A DNA stretch of 64,000 nt. Source: Gammaproteobacteria bacterium. Lineage in GTDB: Bacteria; Pseudomonadota; Gammaproteobacteria; Pseudomonadales; Azotimanducaceae. The position numbers and the translations under genes are program-made. Location of the stretch: positions 310,001-374,000 of the forward strand of contig VXNY01000024.1 in the NCBI GenBank assembly GCA_009840305.1, given 5' to 3'. Shown here one piece after another: positions 27,332-36,813 of this stretch; within the stretch, counting starts at the first letter, position 1; each line of letters begins with the position of its first letter. The notes below the pieces were generated by a model that saw only the letters and a list, made by a program, of their open reading frames with translations, searched no databases and had not been told where the DNA came from.

Positions 27332-28423
27332 CTAGCCTGTGAACCGAGTTTCGATGAAGTTCAATCGACGAAGTTGCAATTCACGGCCGTACTGTTCCGA
27401 AGAAACGTTTTCAACACGAAGTTGTTTTAGTTGTTGCACTAAGTCTCGAACAGTGGTTAAATCGGTGCTCGAACAAGCTTCTACAGCATCAACCAATCGA
27501 GCAAAGGCGTCGCCCGGTCTCAAGGCATGACATAGCTGTAGCACGCGCATTACCTCCGAAGGATTTTTTTCCTGTAAATCGCAGAGTGCTTGTCCGTGCC
27601 GCGCTACGCTTCGCACTAAGCGAAATAACTTGCCAGGAACTTTAAGCCGCCGACAGAACTTGGTGACTGAATCTTCGTCATGGAGCCAACCTATTGCGGC
27701 AACTGCGTTGGCATGACGAAGCCATCGTTCTCGAATCAATCCTGCAACACTCAAAGTTGCGAGATCACTAAACCAAGGATCGACTGCTCCGACTTCGTTC
27801 AAAGTTTCAAAAAAGCGATTGGGAGTAAGTCCGCGCATCGCTTTAGCAAATTCGACCCACACTCTTTCTGCAGGCAAGGTCGTCAGCTCTCCCCGCATCC
27901 GAGCCATCAACGCAAGTGTCTCTTTTGCTATTTCGAAGTCAGGCAGTAGCGCGGTAAATCGGGCTACGCGATATACTCGCAGCGGGTCTTCGACAAATGC
28001 GTCTGAGACGTGCCGCAAAATCTTTGCATCAATGTCTGCTAAACCGCCCCATGGATCGATCACCGTGTCATCGTTTCCGATCGCAATGGCATTGATCGTC
28101 AAATCCCGTCGTTCCAAGTCTTCTTCTATTGAGACACTGGGATTGCTATCAGTCGCGAAACCTCTGTGTCCTTCACCCAGTTTTCGCTCAATTCGCGCTA
28201 GTGCGTATTCTTCATTCGTGATTGGATGCAAAAAGACCGGAAAATGAGCACCAACTTGGGTGAATCCCGCTACTTTCATTTCCTCAACAGTGGCACCCAC
28301 GACCACCCAATCTTTGTCAGTGTCTAGGTCGGTGTTTCTTAACCTGTCCCGAACGGCACCACCAACCAAGTAAACAGTACCAGGAATCTTGATTTCACGG
28401 CTAATCTGTTTGTCCCCGTCCAT
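27332..28423 (-). CDS. cca: CCA tRNA nucleotidyltransferase (short form)
   Basis: Class II CCA-adding enzyme: VYLVGGAVRDRL (about 17-28), the acidic DKDW motif, RRDLTINAIA (about 109-118), and EDPLRVYRVARF (about 146-157). It has 363 residues and no HD domain, unlike the 412-residue E. coli enzyme with C-terminal phosphohydrolase activity. It adds or repairs the 3' CCA of tRNAs. Both tRNA genes here encode their CCA, so the role would mainly be repair. It is the distal gene of the lptD operon. Confidence 0.95.
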   Translation of the reverse strand: MDGDKQISREIKIPGTVYLVGGAVRDRLRNTDLDTDKDWVVVGATVEEMKVAGFTQVGAHFPVFLHPITNEEYALARIERKLGEGHRGFATDSNPSVSIEEDLERRDLTINAIAIGNDDTVIDPWGGLADIDAKILRHVSDAFVEDPLRVYRVARFTALLPDFEIAKETLALMARMRGELTTLPAERVWVEFAKAMRGLTPNRFFETLNEVGAVDPWFSDLATLSVAGLIRERWLRHANAVAAIGWLHDEDSVTKFCRRLKVPGKLFRLVRSVARHGQALCDLQEKNPSEVMRVLQLCHALRPGDAFARLVDAVEACSSTDLTTVRDLVQQLKQLRVENVSSEQYGRELQLRRLNFIETRFTG

Positions 28424-28436
28424 AGGTGATATGCTA

Positions 28437-29240
28437 CTAAATTGACTCGGCTGAAACTGAGAACCGTTTGTGGTCCGGTAACCGCAATGCAGTTAGCTGT
28501 CGACCCCAAACACATCCCGTGTCGACAGCATGAAACTGAAATCGGCTAGTGACACCGCCAATGCTAGCCCAATGACCAAACACGACGTGTTCACTGTACT
28601 GTGGAGTGTAATCAAACCAAGCTCGATAGTTTTTTGGACATTGCTCTCTCCCTAGCACATGTTCAAAGTTTAATTGGCCGTCCGGATCAACACAACGCAT
28701 ACGTGTTAGGAAATTCGTGATGACCCGAAGTCGATCTACTCCCCTTAAAGAATCGCACCACTGCGCAGGTTCATTACCGTACATTCTGCGGAAAAAATGC
28801 ATTGAATTCGTTCCCAACATTGCGTCGTGCACTTCTTGCGCATAGCGTTTCGCTTTAGGGAGAGTCCAAATATGTGGTATCCCAGCATGAACAAGGATGT
28901 ATCCAGCTTCAACGTGTAACAGTGGAAACTCACACAACCAATGGCACAACTGCTCACAGTCCCTAGCCGACAAAATGTCATGCACTGTGTCGGTTCGTTG
29001 GACCTTGTGGTTGCCAAAAACGATCGCCATCAAATGGAGATCGTGATTGCCTTGAACCGCCACAACAGAAGACCCTAAATCTCGAATGAATCGTAACGTT
29101 TCTGCACTATCGGGTCCCCGGTTCACCAAATCACCCGTTAACCAAAGTGTATCCTTCGAAGGATCGAAACGAATTTTTGTCAATAGCTTGGTGAACTCGA
29201 CTAAACATCCTTGAATGTCACCAATTACATAGGTGGTCAT
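28437..29240 (-). CDS. apaH: Symmetrical bis(5'-nucleosyl)-tetraphosphatase ApaH
   Basis: A calcineurin-like phosphoesterase with GDIQGC (7-12), GDLVNRGPDS (about 36-45) and GNHD (about 65-68), which hold the dinuclear metal site. It splits Ap4A to two ADP and also removes Np4 caps from RNA. Length 267 is normal. In most gammaproteobacteria apaG sits between rsmA and apaH, but here rsmA is directly upstream with 10 bases between. Confidence 0.97.
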   Translation of the reverse strand: MTTYVIGDIQGCLVEFTKLLTKIRFDPSKDTLWLTGDLVNRGPDSAETLRFIRDLGSSVVAVQGNHDLHLMAIVFGNHKVQRTDTVHDILSARDCEQLCHWLCEFPLLHVEAGYILVHAGIPHIWTLPKAKRYAQEVHDAMLGTNSMHFFRRMYGNEPAQWCDSLRGVDRLRVITNFLTRMRCVDPDGQLNFEHVLGREQCPKNYRAWFDYTPQYSEHVVFGHWASIGGVTSRFQFHAVDTGCVWGRQLTALRLPDHKRFSVSAESI

Positions 29241-29250
29241 TGATCTACAT

Positions 29251-29991
29251 TTATTGAACTAACTCGTCTGCGATTCTTACATACTGAGCGACTGTCAGTT
29301 GGTCAGCGCGTCGTGTCTCGGGAATTCCAATATGTTCCCAATCGATTTGAAAAGAAGCGAGACTATTCGCGATAGTCTTCCGTCTGTGACTGAAGGCTTG
29401 TCGCAAAATGGCATCGAACAAAGATCGGTTCTTGGGGTTGAGAGGATCAGACTTATAGGTCAGTCGAACAAACGTGGACAAAACCGTTGGTGAGGGTTCG
29501 AATACCCTTGGATCTACATCAAACAATGGTCGTACGTTGAAGACCTGTTGGATTTTGACGGACAAGCGGCCCCATGCCTTGGTTCCCGGAGTCGCTACCA
29601 ATCGATCGACTAGTTCTTTCTGGAGCATGAAATGTATATCAACGCAATCTAATAACGCGGTCAACCGAATAAGTATGGGAGTCGAAATGTTATAAGGCAG
29701 ATTACCCACTATCCGTCGCGCGCGAAACATAGTCGCGTTCACGCCGAGAATGTCGGCTTCTACGACTTCAAGTTTTGGAAAACGCGAACGAAGGTGTCGA
29801 GACAAGTCTCGATCTATCTCGACAACTACAACATTTTTAGTCGCTTGCAAAATTCCTGATGTTAGTTCGCCCCGACCAGGACCGATTTCAAGAACACGAT
29901 CTTCGGGTTGAAAGTTTAGAACATCAAGAATCTTTGCGTGTGTGCTTGGGTCTTGTAAAAAGTGCTGGCCAAATCTTTTGCGAACTTTCAC
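29251..29991 (-). CDS. rsmA: 16S rRNA dimethyladenosine transferase RsmA (KsgA)
   Basis: The N-terminus KRFGQHFLQD, the SAM motif LEIGPGRGELT (about 35-45) and the catalytic NLPYNIS (about 97-103) identify it. It dimethylates the two adjacent adenines of the helix 45 loop in 16S rRNA. At 246 residues it is slightly shorter than the 273-residue E. coli protein. It sits in the lptD-surA-rsmA-apaH block, with pdxA missing upstream. Confidence 0.97.
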   Translation of the reverse strand: MKVRKRFGQHFLQDPSTHAKILDVLNFQPEDRVLEIGPGRGELTSGILQATKNVVVVEIDRDLSRHLRSRFPKLEVVEADILGVNATMFRARRIVGNLPYNISTPILIRLTALLDCVDIHFMLQKELVDRLVATPGTKAWGRLSVKIQQVFNVRPLFDVDPRVFEPSPTVLSTFVRLTYKSDPLNPKNRSLFDAILRQAFSHRRKTIANSLASFQIDWEHIGIPETRRADQLTVAQYVRIADELVQ

Positions 29992-30012
29992 TAAGGCACA
30001 GGCCGATCAACC

Positions 30013-31335
30013 CTAAAAGGACTTTCGAACAACTTTCACAAACGCTTCTGCTCGTATTTCTTGCAACCAGTCTTCAAGCGTTTCTTCAAACATTCTGTTT
30101 GCTAAGGCGTTAAACGCGAACGTGTCAAGTACTTGCTCGGTCACATCAGTAACTCTGCGATCAAGGACTTCTAGAATGTGCCATCCAAATGCAGACGCGA
30201 AAACTTCAGACAGTTCGCCAATCTCTGAAGTGTTCATGACGTCAAGAAATATTGGGTCGAGTCTTTCACCATTTGTCCAGTCGAGCTCCCCTCCGTCGCG
30301 CCCTGAAAGATCGTCAGAATGTTGGCGCGCCAGTTCTTCAAAGTCCGCCCCGTCGACTATTTGCTGACGAATCTCCTCAAGCTCTTTCTTCGCAGCGACT
30401 TCGGTTTTAATCGCGTTAGGTCGAATCAGAATATGTCGAACCAAAGTTTCCTCTTGATCTCTTGTCGCGGTCCGCTTGTCTACTAGCTTGATAATGTGCA
30501 AGCCACGTTCGTTCCGAATCGGATCTGCAACATCACCCACTTCCATCTTCAACACTTCTTCTACGAATAATCGCGGTAGTTCTTCGACCCGTCGCCAATC
30601 CAAATCACCTCCTTCAAGTGCGGTAGAAGCGGACGAGTGATTCACTGCCATAGTGGCAAAGTCTGCGCCGTCTCGTAACTCTTTGACAAGATCTTCGACT
30701 CGTGCCTGTAACTCATTTGCACTCGCGGCATCCGAATCATCGTGAGCTATCAATATATGACCGACGCGAAACTGATCCGCTGCTAGATAGTCAAAATAGG
30801 GTAGCTGCCGAAATACTTCGACATCCTGAGCCGAAATGTATACACGCGGACCCACTATAAGTTGCTGCACCTTCTCAAGTAATGCTTCGCGATGCAAGTC
30901 TTCCCGAAATTGATTGTACGGTATTCCCTCTTTGGCGAGAAGTTCTCGGAACTCTTCAATCGTCATATCAAACTGCTGCCGCGCCGTCTCACGGACGCCA
31001 TTCGTTACTTCTTCATCGCTCACGACGATGCCGCGCCATCCAGCTTCTTGGATTTGAATACTTTCTAAGATTAACCTCTCAGTGATTTGTTCAACGATTT
31101 GGTCTTTAGGTGGAATATTTGTCGCACCTTTCGTAGCAAGATCGGCCAACGTAAGCTCGTACTCCCTTTCGATTTCTGAAACCATCACCACCGAATCGTT
31201 GACGATTACAGCCACACCATCCAGTATTTCTGACTCAGCTGTTACTGAGTACCCACCTACCAAGAAGGCACTCATTAGAAACAGAGCAACACTCCGGCGA
31301 TGAGAAGAACTTCTCTTCTTCAAATTCTGAAACAT
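30013..31335 (-). CDS. surA: Periplasmic chaperone and peptidyl-prolyl isomerase SurA
   Basis: A 440-residue protein with a signal peptide (about 12-33, ending near AES), a helical N-terminal chaperone domain (35-175), two parvulin PpiC domains (about 185-285 and 300-400) and a short C-terminal helix. SurA escorts outer-membrane proteins to BAM. LptD, its known client, is encoded immediately upstream, only 11 bases away. Confidence 0.97.
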   Translation of the reverse strand: MFQNLKKRSSSHRRSVALFLMSAFLVGGYSVTAESEILDGVAVIVNDSVVMVSEIEREYELTLADLATKGATNIPPKDQIVEQITERLILESIQIQEAGWRGIVVSDEEVTNGVRETARQQFDMTIEEFRELLAKEGIPYNQFREDLHREALLEKVQQLIVGPRVYISAQDVEVFRQLPYFDYLAADQFRVGHILIAHDDSDAASANELQARVEDLVKELRDGADFATMAVNHSSASTALEGGDLDWRRVEELPRLFVEEVLKMEVGDVADPIRNERGLHIIKLVDKRTATRDQEETLVRHILIRPNAIKTEVAAKKELEEIRQQIVDGADFEELARQHSDDLSGRDGGELDWTNGERLDPIFLDVMNTSEIGELSEVFASAFGWHILEVLDRRVTDVTEQVLDTFAFNALANRMFEETLEDWLQEIRAEAFVKVVRKSF

Positions 31336-31345
31336 TTGGCCCTCT

Positions 31346-33610
31346 CTAATAAACTAATACGGGTGAATTGATATTTCGATTAACGATTGACAATACGTTA
31401 TCTCCAAAAGAAGTTAGTCCCTTCATCGACAGTTCGAAGCGAAGCCCGGTTCGAGACTGAATTCGTTCTGATTGTAGCCATTCATAGCGAATGGTTCGAT
31501 GCCAAAGCAAGCGATATTCCATGCAACAACCCGAAAACTCTACTCCAACATACGAGTCGACGTGTGCATCATGCTCCCAATCGTGATGCCAACGTCCGTA
31601 AAGATTCCAACCTTGAGCTACCGGTACTGCAACGTCAACGTAACTTTGCAAAGTTTCCGCTTCTTGTTCGTAGCGTAACCAACCATTGATCCGCGTTTGA
31701 TTTAGTTGATACCGAATACGAAATTCATTGGCTTCTTCTCGGACTAGATCGAAGTATCGAAAGTACGCGGCACTCCACTGAAGATCAACCGTTAGTGATC
31801 CAAGTACCGCTAGACCGAAAGATGGAGTCTTATGCGGGTTGTAATCAAAACTCTCAAGTGGTGCGGAAACTGCTAACTCGATTTCAAGTAAATTTCGACG
31901 CACACTTAGATCGCTAAGACTTCCCCTCAGTCCAAACGCGATGGAATGAACCGGAGGTAGTTGGTCGTACCCTGTGATGCGTATTGGATTCAAAATTGAA
32001 TCCATAGTAACGGAGCGTGGTCCGACATCGAATGAAAAAGGTAACTTTCGCAGTCCAGGATCCCGTTTAACGTACACCAGCCTCGGTTCGAACGATTGCA
32101 TTGAGGGGGTCATATCATCCGGTATTCGATCAAATATAAGGCTCGAGTCCATCTTTATTGTCGTCGTATGCCGAGTATGTCGCTCATTCGGCAGTTCAAA
32201 CCAAGTGTAGGCTCGAGAACTTTCAATATTCAGTCGACCCCAAGTTCGTCGAAGCGGTAACTGAAGAGACACGTTTCCATGACGACGTTCAACTTCGAAC
32301 TCGTCATTAAATTCGACAGACTTTAACCTAGCTAAATGAGTGTCAAAGCCGAATTTGAATCCGAACAATGGGAACTCATGTCGATATTCGATCTGCGGTA
32401 ATTTCGAAACCGATGTACCCCAAAATCGAAAGGGCTCAAATCGTTCGCTAGAAAACATCAACTGATAATCACGACCGAGCTTAGAGACATATGCAGTTCG
32501 CCAGAGTCCCACTCGTCCAAGGTCATCAATGGAACCCCCGAAATCCCGTAAAAAATCTTCATCACTCACAAACGAGTAGTCAACATCACCAAGCCATCCG
32601 TCTACTGCAAAGTTGTGTTGCACACCGACGTACCACCTTCGAGAGGGATGTTTTGAAGCAACCGCTGGACGATCAATGCGGCTCGCTAAATAATTTAAAT
32701 ACTCATCGTCCGATGGCAAATAAACTGCGTTAAACTCCGAATGTGATACCCGCGTTAAGTATCGAAATTCGGTTTCCAAACTATGATTTTGTTGTGAAGA
32801 CAATCGTGGGGTTAACGTAAGGTCGTAGTTTGGTGCGAGATTGATATAAATTGGTAGCGCAAGCTCGTATCCACGCAAACTATTACGCTCAAAATTTGGA
32901 GGTAGCATTCCCGTTGTACGAGCGTTGGACAAAGGAAAGCGCAAATAAGGCACATAAAACGTGGGCAGTCTCCCAACACTCAGCTGAACATCCCGCGCGA
33001 TCGCAATGTTTTGCGCTCGGTCCAATCGGATACGGCCCGCAGATAACAGCCACGAATTTACTTCGGGCGGGCAATATGTAATTGATACTTTTTCGAATTC
33101 TGCACCTAGGTCGTTTGCAAACAGTCGTTCAGCTTTTCCTCGATAGCCATCCTGTAGCAGGACAAAGTCAGCACCTTGCACCTGCAGCGACCTAGCCTTT
33201 GCCTCAATCGTCGTGGCATCTACGTGCAGCGCGAAATTTTCATTTACAATCGTCATACCTTCCGTGGTACTAAATATTTGGTCTATCGAGTCAATCTCTA
33301 ACTTCGTCGTGGCTAGATAGAGATCACCTAGTTGTAGACTAACATCCCCGGTCAATTTACTCGTACCTTTCAGGTGAAGCTCAACATGATCCGCATGCAC
33401 CTTAACTTCATCGGAACCGGATTCGTCTGGTTGTGGCTTAACGATCAGATTTACGTCGTATTGCCCGTGGCAAGTCTTTGTACTCGAAGCTCGCCAAATA
33501 CTCTTGGCAAAGTCAGATTCGGCCCCGACCGACAGCGTAACAGCGCAAAACAAGAACAGACCTGTCCGCCGTGCTCCTTGGTGTCTTATTTTGTCCAACC
33601 GATCAATCAT
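31346..33610 (-). CDS. lptD: LPS-assembly protein LptD
   Basis: A 754-residue outer-membrane protein with a signal peptide (about 12-30), an OstA/LptA-like N-terminal domain (about 45-200) and a C-terminal barrel (about 215-754). Cysteines at the expected points of the family's disulfide network are visible: one near the mature N-terminus (TKTCHG), one at the domain boundary (ITYCPP) and the adjacent pair FSGCCME near the C-terminus. LptD with LptE places LPS in the outer leaflet. The start is only 17 bases from the divergent amgK start. Confidence 0.97.
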   Translation of the reverse strand: MIDRLDKIRHQGARRTGLFLFCAVTLSVGAESDFAKSIWRASSTKTCHGQYDVNLIVKPQPDESGSDEVKVHADHVELHLKGTSKLTGDVSLQLGDLYLATTKLEIDSIDQIFSTTEGMTIVNENFALHVDATTIEAKARSLQVQGADFVLLQDGYRGKAERLFANDLGAEFEKVSITYCPPEVNSWLLSAGRIRLDRAQNIAIARDVQLSVGRLPTFYVPYLRFPLSNARTTGMLPPNFERNSLRGYELALPIYINLAPNYDLTLTPRLSSQQNHSLETEFRYLTRVSHSEFNAVYLPSDDEYLNYLASRIDRPAVASKHPSRRWYVGVQHNFAVDGWLGDVDYSFVSDEDFLRDFGGSIDDLGRVGLWRTAYVSKLGRDYQLMFSSERFEPFRFWGTSVSKLPQIEYRHEFPLFGFKFGFDTHLARLKSVEFNDEFEVERRHGNVSLQLPLRRTWGRLNIESSRAYTWFELPNERHTRHTTTIKMDSSLIFDRIPDDMTPSMQSFEPRLVYVKRDPGLRKLPFSFDVGPRSVTMDSILNPIRITGYDQLPPVHSIAFGLRGSLSDLSVRRNLLEIELAVSAPLESFDYNPHKTPSFGLAVLGSLTVDLQWSAAYFRYFDLVREEANEFRIRYQLNQTRINGWLRYEQEAETLQSYVDVAVPVAQGWNLYGRWHHDWEHDAHVDSYVGVEFSGCCMEYRLLWHRTIRYEWLQSERIQSRTGLRFELSMKGLTSFGDNVLSIVNRNINSPVLVY

Positions 33611-33627
33611 GACTCTAAAATTTGACG

Positions 33628-34626
33628 ATGATTATGCTTAATCACAATACACACGAGATCTTTCACTGGACTCCCTCCTTCTCTGACTTAGCTTGGAAGG
33701 AAGTAATACCTCTTAAGACAGAAGCCAGCACACGGAAGTTTTGGCGGTGCCGAACCGAATCAGAGTCTTTTGTGCTCATGTTTTCGCCCCCCGAAACAGA
33801 ACTCAATGACCAGTTCATACATTTCGGCAATTTGTTTAAACAAAACGGCGTACCAGTTCCAACAATCTACGACTACGACAGTAACAAAGGATATTTTCTC
33901 TTAGAGGATTTAGGTGAGGAAGATTTCCGTTCTCAGTATGCACTGGGTAACGTAGACCACTGTTGGACACTAGCGTTCCACACACTATGCAAGATTCAAG
34001 CGATTTCAGATCCAATCATCCTGCCGTACGAAAAAACTCGGTTCATTCATGAACTAGAAATTTTCCAAGATTACCTGTGTCTTCGATTAGTAAACGTGAA
34101 CACTGAGGAAGTTCAGAGTTGCTTCGACTACTTGGTCACCAAAATTTCTGCAATTCCAACTTGTACAGTTCATCGAGACTTTCATTGTAAAAATCTATTG
34201 CTGAGACTAGATCCGCCGTTTCTAGGTGTTGTCGACTACCAGGATGCACTGGTCGGGCCGATAACTTACGACCTTGCATCTCTTCTCTATGACTGTTATT
34301 GGGATCACGACCACGCCACTGTCGAAAGGCAAATCCGATTGTTTTGGTCGTGTGTTTTGACAGCTCAACATCAAATTGCATCGACCCAACAGAAGTTTGC
34401 AATTGATGTGAAGCTCACCGCGTTACAACGGTTGCTGAAAGCGGCTGGAATCTTTGTACGCCTTTGGTTACAACGAGAGCAATCTACACATTTGAAGTTT
34501 GTACTTCCAACTCTGCGTAAAGCGCAGAGTATTTGCGAAGAGATCGAAGCAGTTCGACCCCTTGGTCTGTGGCTCCAACGAGACGTTATACCAGTGGCGT
34601 TGCACAAAATTCGTCGCCGAAATTGA
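33628..34626 (+). CDS. amgK: N-acetylmuramate/N-acetylglucosamine kinase AmgK
   Basis: An aminoglycoside-phosphotransferase-fold kinase: the Brenner motif VHRDFHCKNLL (about 176-186) and the metal-binding D in GVVDYQDALVGP (about 196-207) are intact. AmgK phosphorylates the anomeric position of N-acetylmuramate recovered from peptidoglycan turnover. The identification rests on the fold and on the adjacent murU, the known pair beside lptD. ATG 33628 or 33634 could be the start. The stop overlaps the murU TTG start by four bases (TTGA). Confidence 0.9.
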   Translation: MIMLNHNTHEIFHWTPSFSDLAWKEVIPLKTEASTRKFWRCRTESESFVLMFSPPETELNDQFIHFGNLFKQNGVPVPTIYDYDSNKGYFLLEDLGEEDFRSQYALGNVDHCWTLAFHTLCKIQAISDPIILPYEKTRFIHELEIFQDYLCLRLVNVNTEEVQSCFDYLVTKISAIPTCTVHRDFHCKNLLLRLDPPFLGVVDYQDALVGPITYDLASLLYDCYWDHDHATVERQIRLFWSCVLTAQHQIASTQQKFAIDVKLTALQRLLKAAGIFVRLWLQREQSTHLKFVLPTLRKAQSICEEIEAVRPLGLWLQRDVIPVALHKIRRRN

Positions 34627-35309
34627 AAGCCATGATCCTCGCGGCCGGGCCCGGTACGCGATTACGTCCGTTAACGGACACGACCCCTAAACCGTTAATT
34701 GAAGTTCGCGGTGCACCGCTCATCGTGCATCAAATTGGTTGGCTCCTTAAAGCTGGAATACGAGACATCGTAATCAATGTTCATCATTTAGCAGATCAAT
34801 TGATCGACCGGTTAGGCACTGGTTCCCGTTTTGGAGTTCAGATCACTTTTAGTAGAGAATTTGAACTCTTAAATACCGGTGGCGGTATTGTCAACGCTTT
34901 ACCCGTCTTGGGAGGGCATCCTTTTCTTTTATTGAATGGTGATGTCTGGACGAACTATCCGTTGACACGACTAGTTCGTCGTCGAACGAATCATGGGCAT
35001 CTAGTGCTCATACCCGTGAACAACGAATCTAACCGAGATTTTGCTTTAGACGGTGAGATCGTAAAACGATTTACAGATTCCAGTTGTCATGACCTGACTT
35101 ATAGTGGTATTGCGGTACTGCACCCAAGTATCTTTCGCGCGCGACAAGCAAAGCCCTTTTCACTTACTAGAGATCTAGTATTCGATCTCATCCACCAACA
35201 GAAGATAACCGGGGAAATATTTGATGGTGATTGGGTTGACATCGGTTCTCTCGATAATTTGTCGAAACTAAGGGATTCTGCCCAGCCCTCTTCAACGAAG
35301 AACTGTTGA
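34623..35309 (+). CDS. murU: N-acetylmuramate-1-phosphate uridylyltransferase MurU
   Basis: The TTG at 34623 is chosen because it overlaps the amgK stop as TTGA and gives the family start K-A-M-I-L-A-A-G; ATG 34632 is the alternative. The nucleotidyltransferase signature AAGPGTRLRPLT and the NGDVW metal motif are present. MurU turns MurNAc-1-phosphate into UDP-MurNAc, bypassing fosfomycin-sensitive MurA. The 228-residue length matches the family. Confidence 0.92.
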   Translation: MKAMILAAGPGTRLRPLTDTTPKPLIEVRGAPLIVHQIGWLLKAGIRDIVINVHHLADQLIDRLGTGSRFGVQITFSREFELLNTGGGIVNALPVLGGHPFLLLNGDVWTNYPLTRLVRRRTNHGHLVLIPVNNESNRDFALDGEIVKRFTDSSCHDLTYSGIAVLHPSIFRARQAKPFSLTRDLVFDLIHQQKITGEIFDGDWVDIGSLDNLSKLRDSAQPSSTKNC

Positions 35310-35437
35310 CTTCTAGAGTGTCAAGGTCATCAGGTTGTTCCGAGCGCGACTAAGTTACGTACTTCGCAAAATGGATTCGAAATAGTTCCTGATAATATGG
35401 CACCTAGATTCTTCATCAACAGACATATGCAACGCGC

Positions 35438-36097
35438 ATGAAACCGATTATTGCTCCATCTATACTTGCTGCCGACTTCTCGCGACTCGGAAACGAAGTC
35501 GAAGAGGTTTTGGATGCTGGAGCAGACGTGATCCATTTTGATGTGATGGATAACCACTACGTACCGAATTTAAGTTTTGGACCCGTGGTACTCGACTCGC
35601 TAAAAACTCGCTTCCCCGACACAGAGTTTGACGTGCACTTGATGGTTAAACCAGTCGAAGGCATGATTGATGCGTTCCTCGATAGCGGTGCGTCTTACAT
35701 TTCGATACACCCAGAGGCAACAAATCACGTGCATGCAGCTTTACACCGAATCAGGAACGGCGGCGCTAGGGCTGGTATCGTTTTGAATCCATCGACTTCG
35801 GTGAATGTTGTTGACGAATTGCACGGAAATTTCGATCTCGTATTAGTTATGAGCGTGAATCCTGGATTTGGAGGACAAAAGTTTATCCCTGAGACGTTTC
35901 GCAAGCTAGCCAAAGCCCGCACTATACTTGATGCCCACGGTTTAGATACACGACTTGCAGTGGACGGCGGTGTCAGTCTTGAAAACATTCGAGAAGCTTG
36001 GCAATCTGGAGCAGATTTCTTTGTCGCAGGTTCGTCAATATTCAGCAGTGGAAACTACAAAACAGTTATTGACAAAATGCGGTTGGAATTGTCGTAA
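35438..36097 (+). CDS. rpe: Ribulose-phosphate 3-epimerase
   Basis: Rpe interconverts ribulose-5-phosphate and xylulose-5-phosphate in the pentose phosphate pathway. The sequence has APSILAADFSRLG at the start, metal and catalytic residues in HFDVMDNHYVPN (about 34-45) and the phosphate loop MSVNPGFGGQ (about 139-148). Length 219 is normal. gph follows nine bases after the stop. Confidence 0.97.
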   Translation: MKPIIAPSILAADFSRLGNEVEEVLDAGADVIHFDVMDNHYVPNLSFGPVVLDSLKTRFPDTEFDVHLMVKPVEGMIDAFLDSGASYISIHPEATNHVHAALHRIRNGGARAGIVLNPSTSVNVVDELHGNFDLVLVMSVNPGFGGQKFIPETFRKLAKARTILDAHGLDTRLAVDGGVSLENIREAWQSGADFFVAGSSIFSSGNYKTVIDKMRLELS

Positions 36098-36106
36098 CGA
36101 TCAGAC

Positions 36107-36751
36107 ATGACCGATACCTTTCTGTTTGATCTTGATGGAACACTAGTCGATACCGCCCCTGATCTTCATCATGCGTTGAACTCTTCGTTAGCTTCCGTAG
36201 GACTCGGATCCGTTGACATTAAGCTTACGCGTCATTGGGTTGGGCACGGTGCTAGAAAGATGATTTCTAGCGCATTAGAGCAACACAATGAACGATTTTC
36301 GAATGCACTAGTCGAAGAACTCTATGAAAATTTCCTCGAGTACTACCGACAACATATCGCAATATTCAGCAAACCGTTTCTAGGAGTCAGATTGACTATA
36401 CAGCATTTGGTGAAAAAAAGGTTCAAATTGGGTGTGGTAACCAATAAGCGGTTTGACTTATCGGAGTTATTATTGAAGGAGTTGAACTTGCTCAGTTATT
36501 TCAGGGTCGTCGTTGGAGGAGACACTCTGTCGGTAGCAAAACCAAAACCAGACCCACTATTGCACGCATGTAAAGAATTGGGTACAACTCCTGAACAAGC
36601 GATATTTGTAGGCGACTCCATCACCGACGTAACCTGTGCAAGAGGAGCTGGGTGTCCCATCGTTCTGGTACCGTACGGTTACAATCAAGGAGTATCAGTA
36701 AGTACGCTGGGTGCCGATCGTACCGTCGAGTCACTGGTCGATCTCATTTAG
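36107..36751 (+). CDS. gph: Phosphoglycolate phosphatase
   Basis: A HAD-family phosphatase with FDLDGTLVDTAPDL (about 5-18), the Thr/Ser motif in VVTNKR and the Lys/Asp motif in KPKPDPLLHA and FVGDSITDV. The rpe-gph pairing and the DGTLVDTAPDL motif support Gph, which dephosphorylates 2-phosphoglycolate. Related HAD phosphatases share the motif, so the substrate is inferred from context. Confidence 0.88.
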   Translation: MTDTFLFDLDGTLVDTAPDLHHALNSSLASVGLGSVDIKLTRHWVGHGARKMISSALEQHNERFSNALVEELYENFLEYYRQHIAIFSKPFLGVRLTIQHLVKKRFKLGVVTNKRFDLSELLLKELNLLSYFRVVVGGDTLSVAKPKPDPLLHACKELGTTPEQAIFVGDSITDVTCARGAGCPIVLVPYGYNQGVSVSTLGADRTVESLVDLI

Positions 36752-36813
36752 TTCAACCCAAAAATCTAGTACTTAGTCCGCGAAGCTATCTATAGGTTCT
36801 AACACACAGTCAA

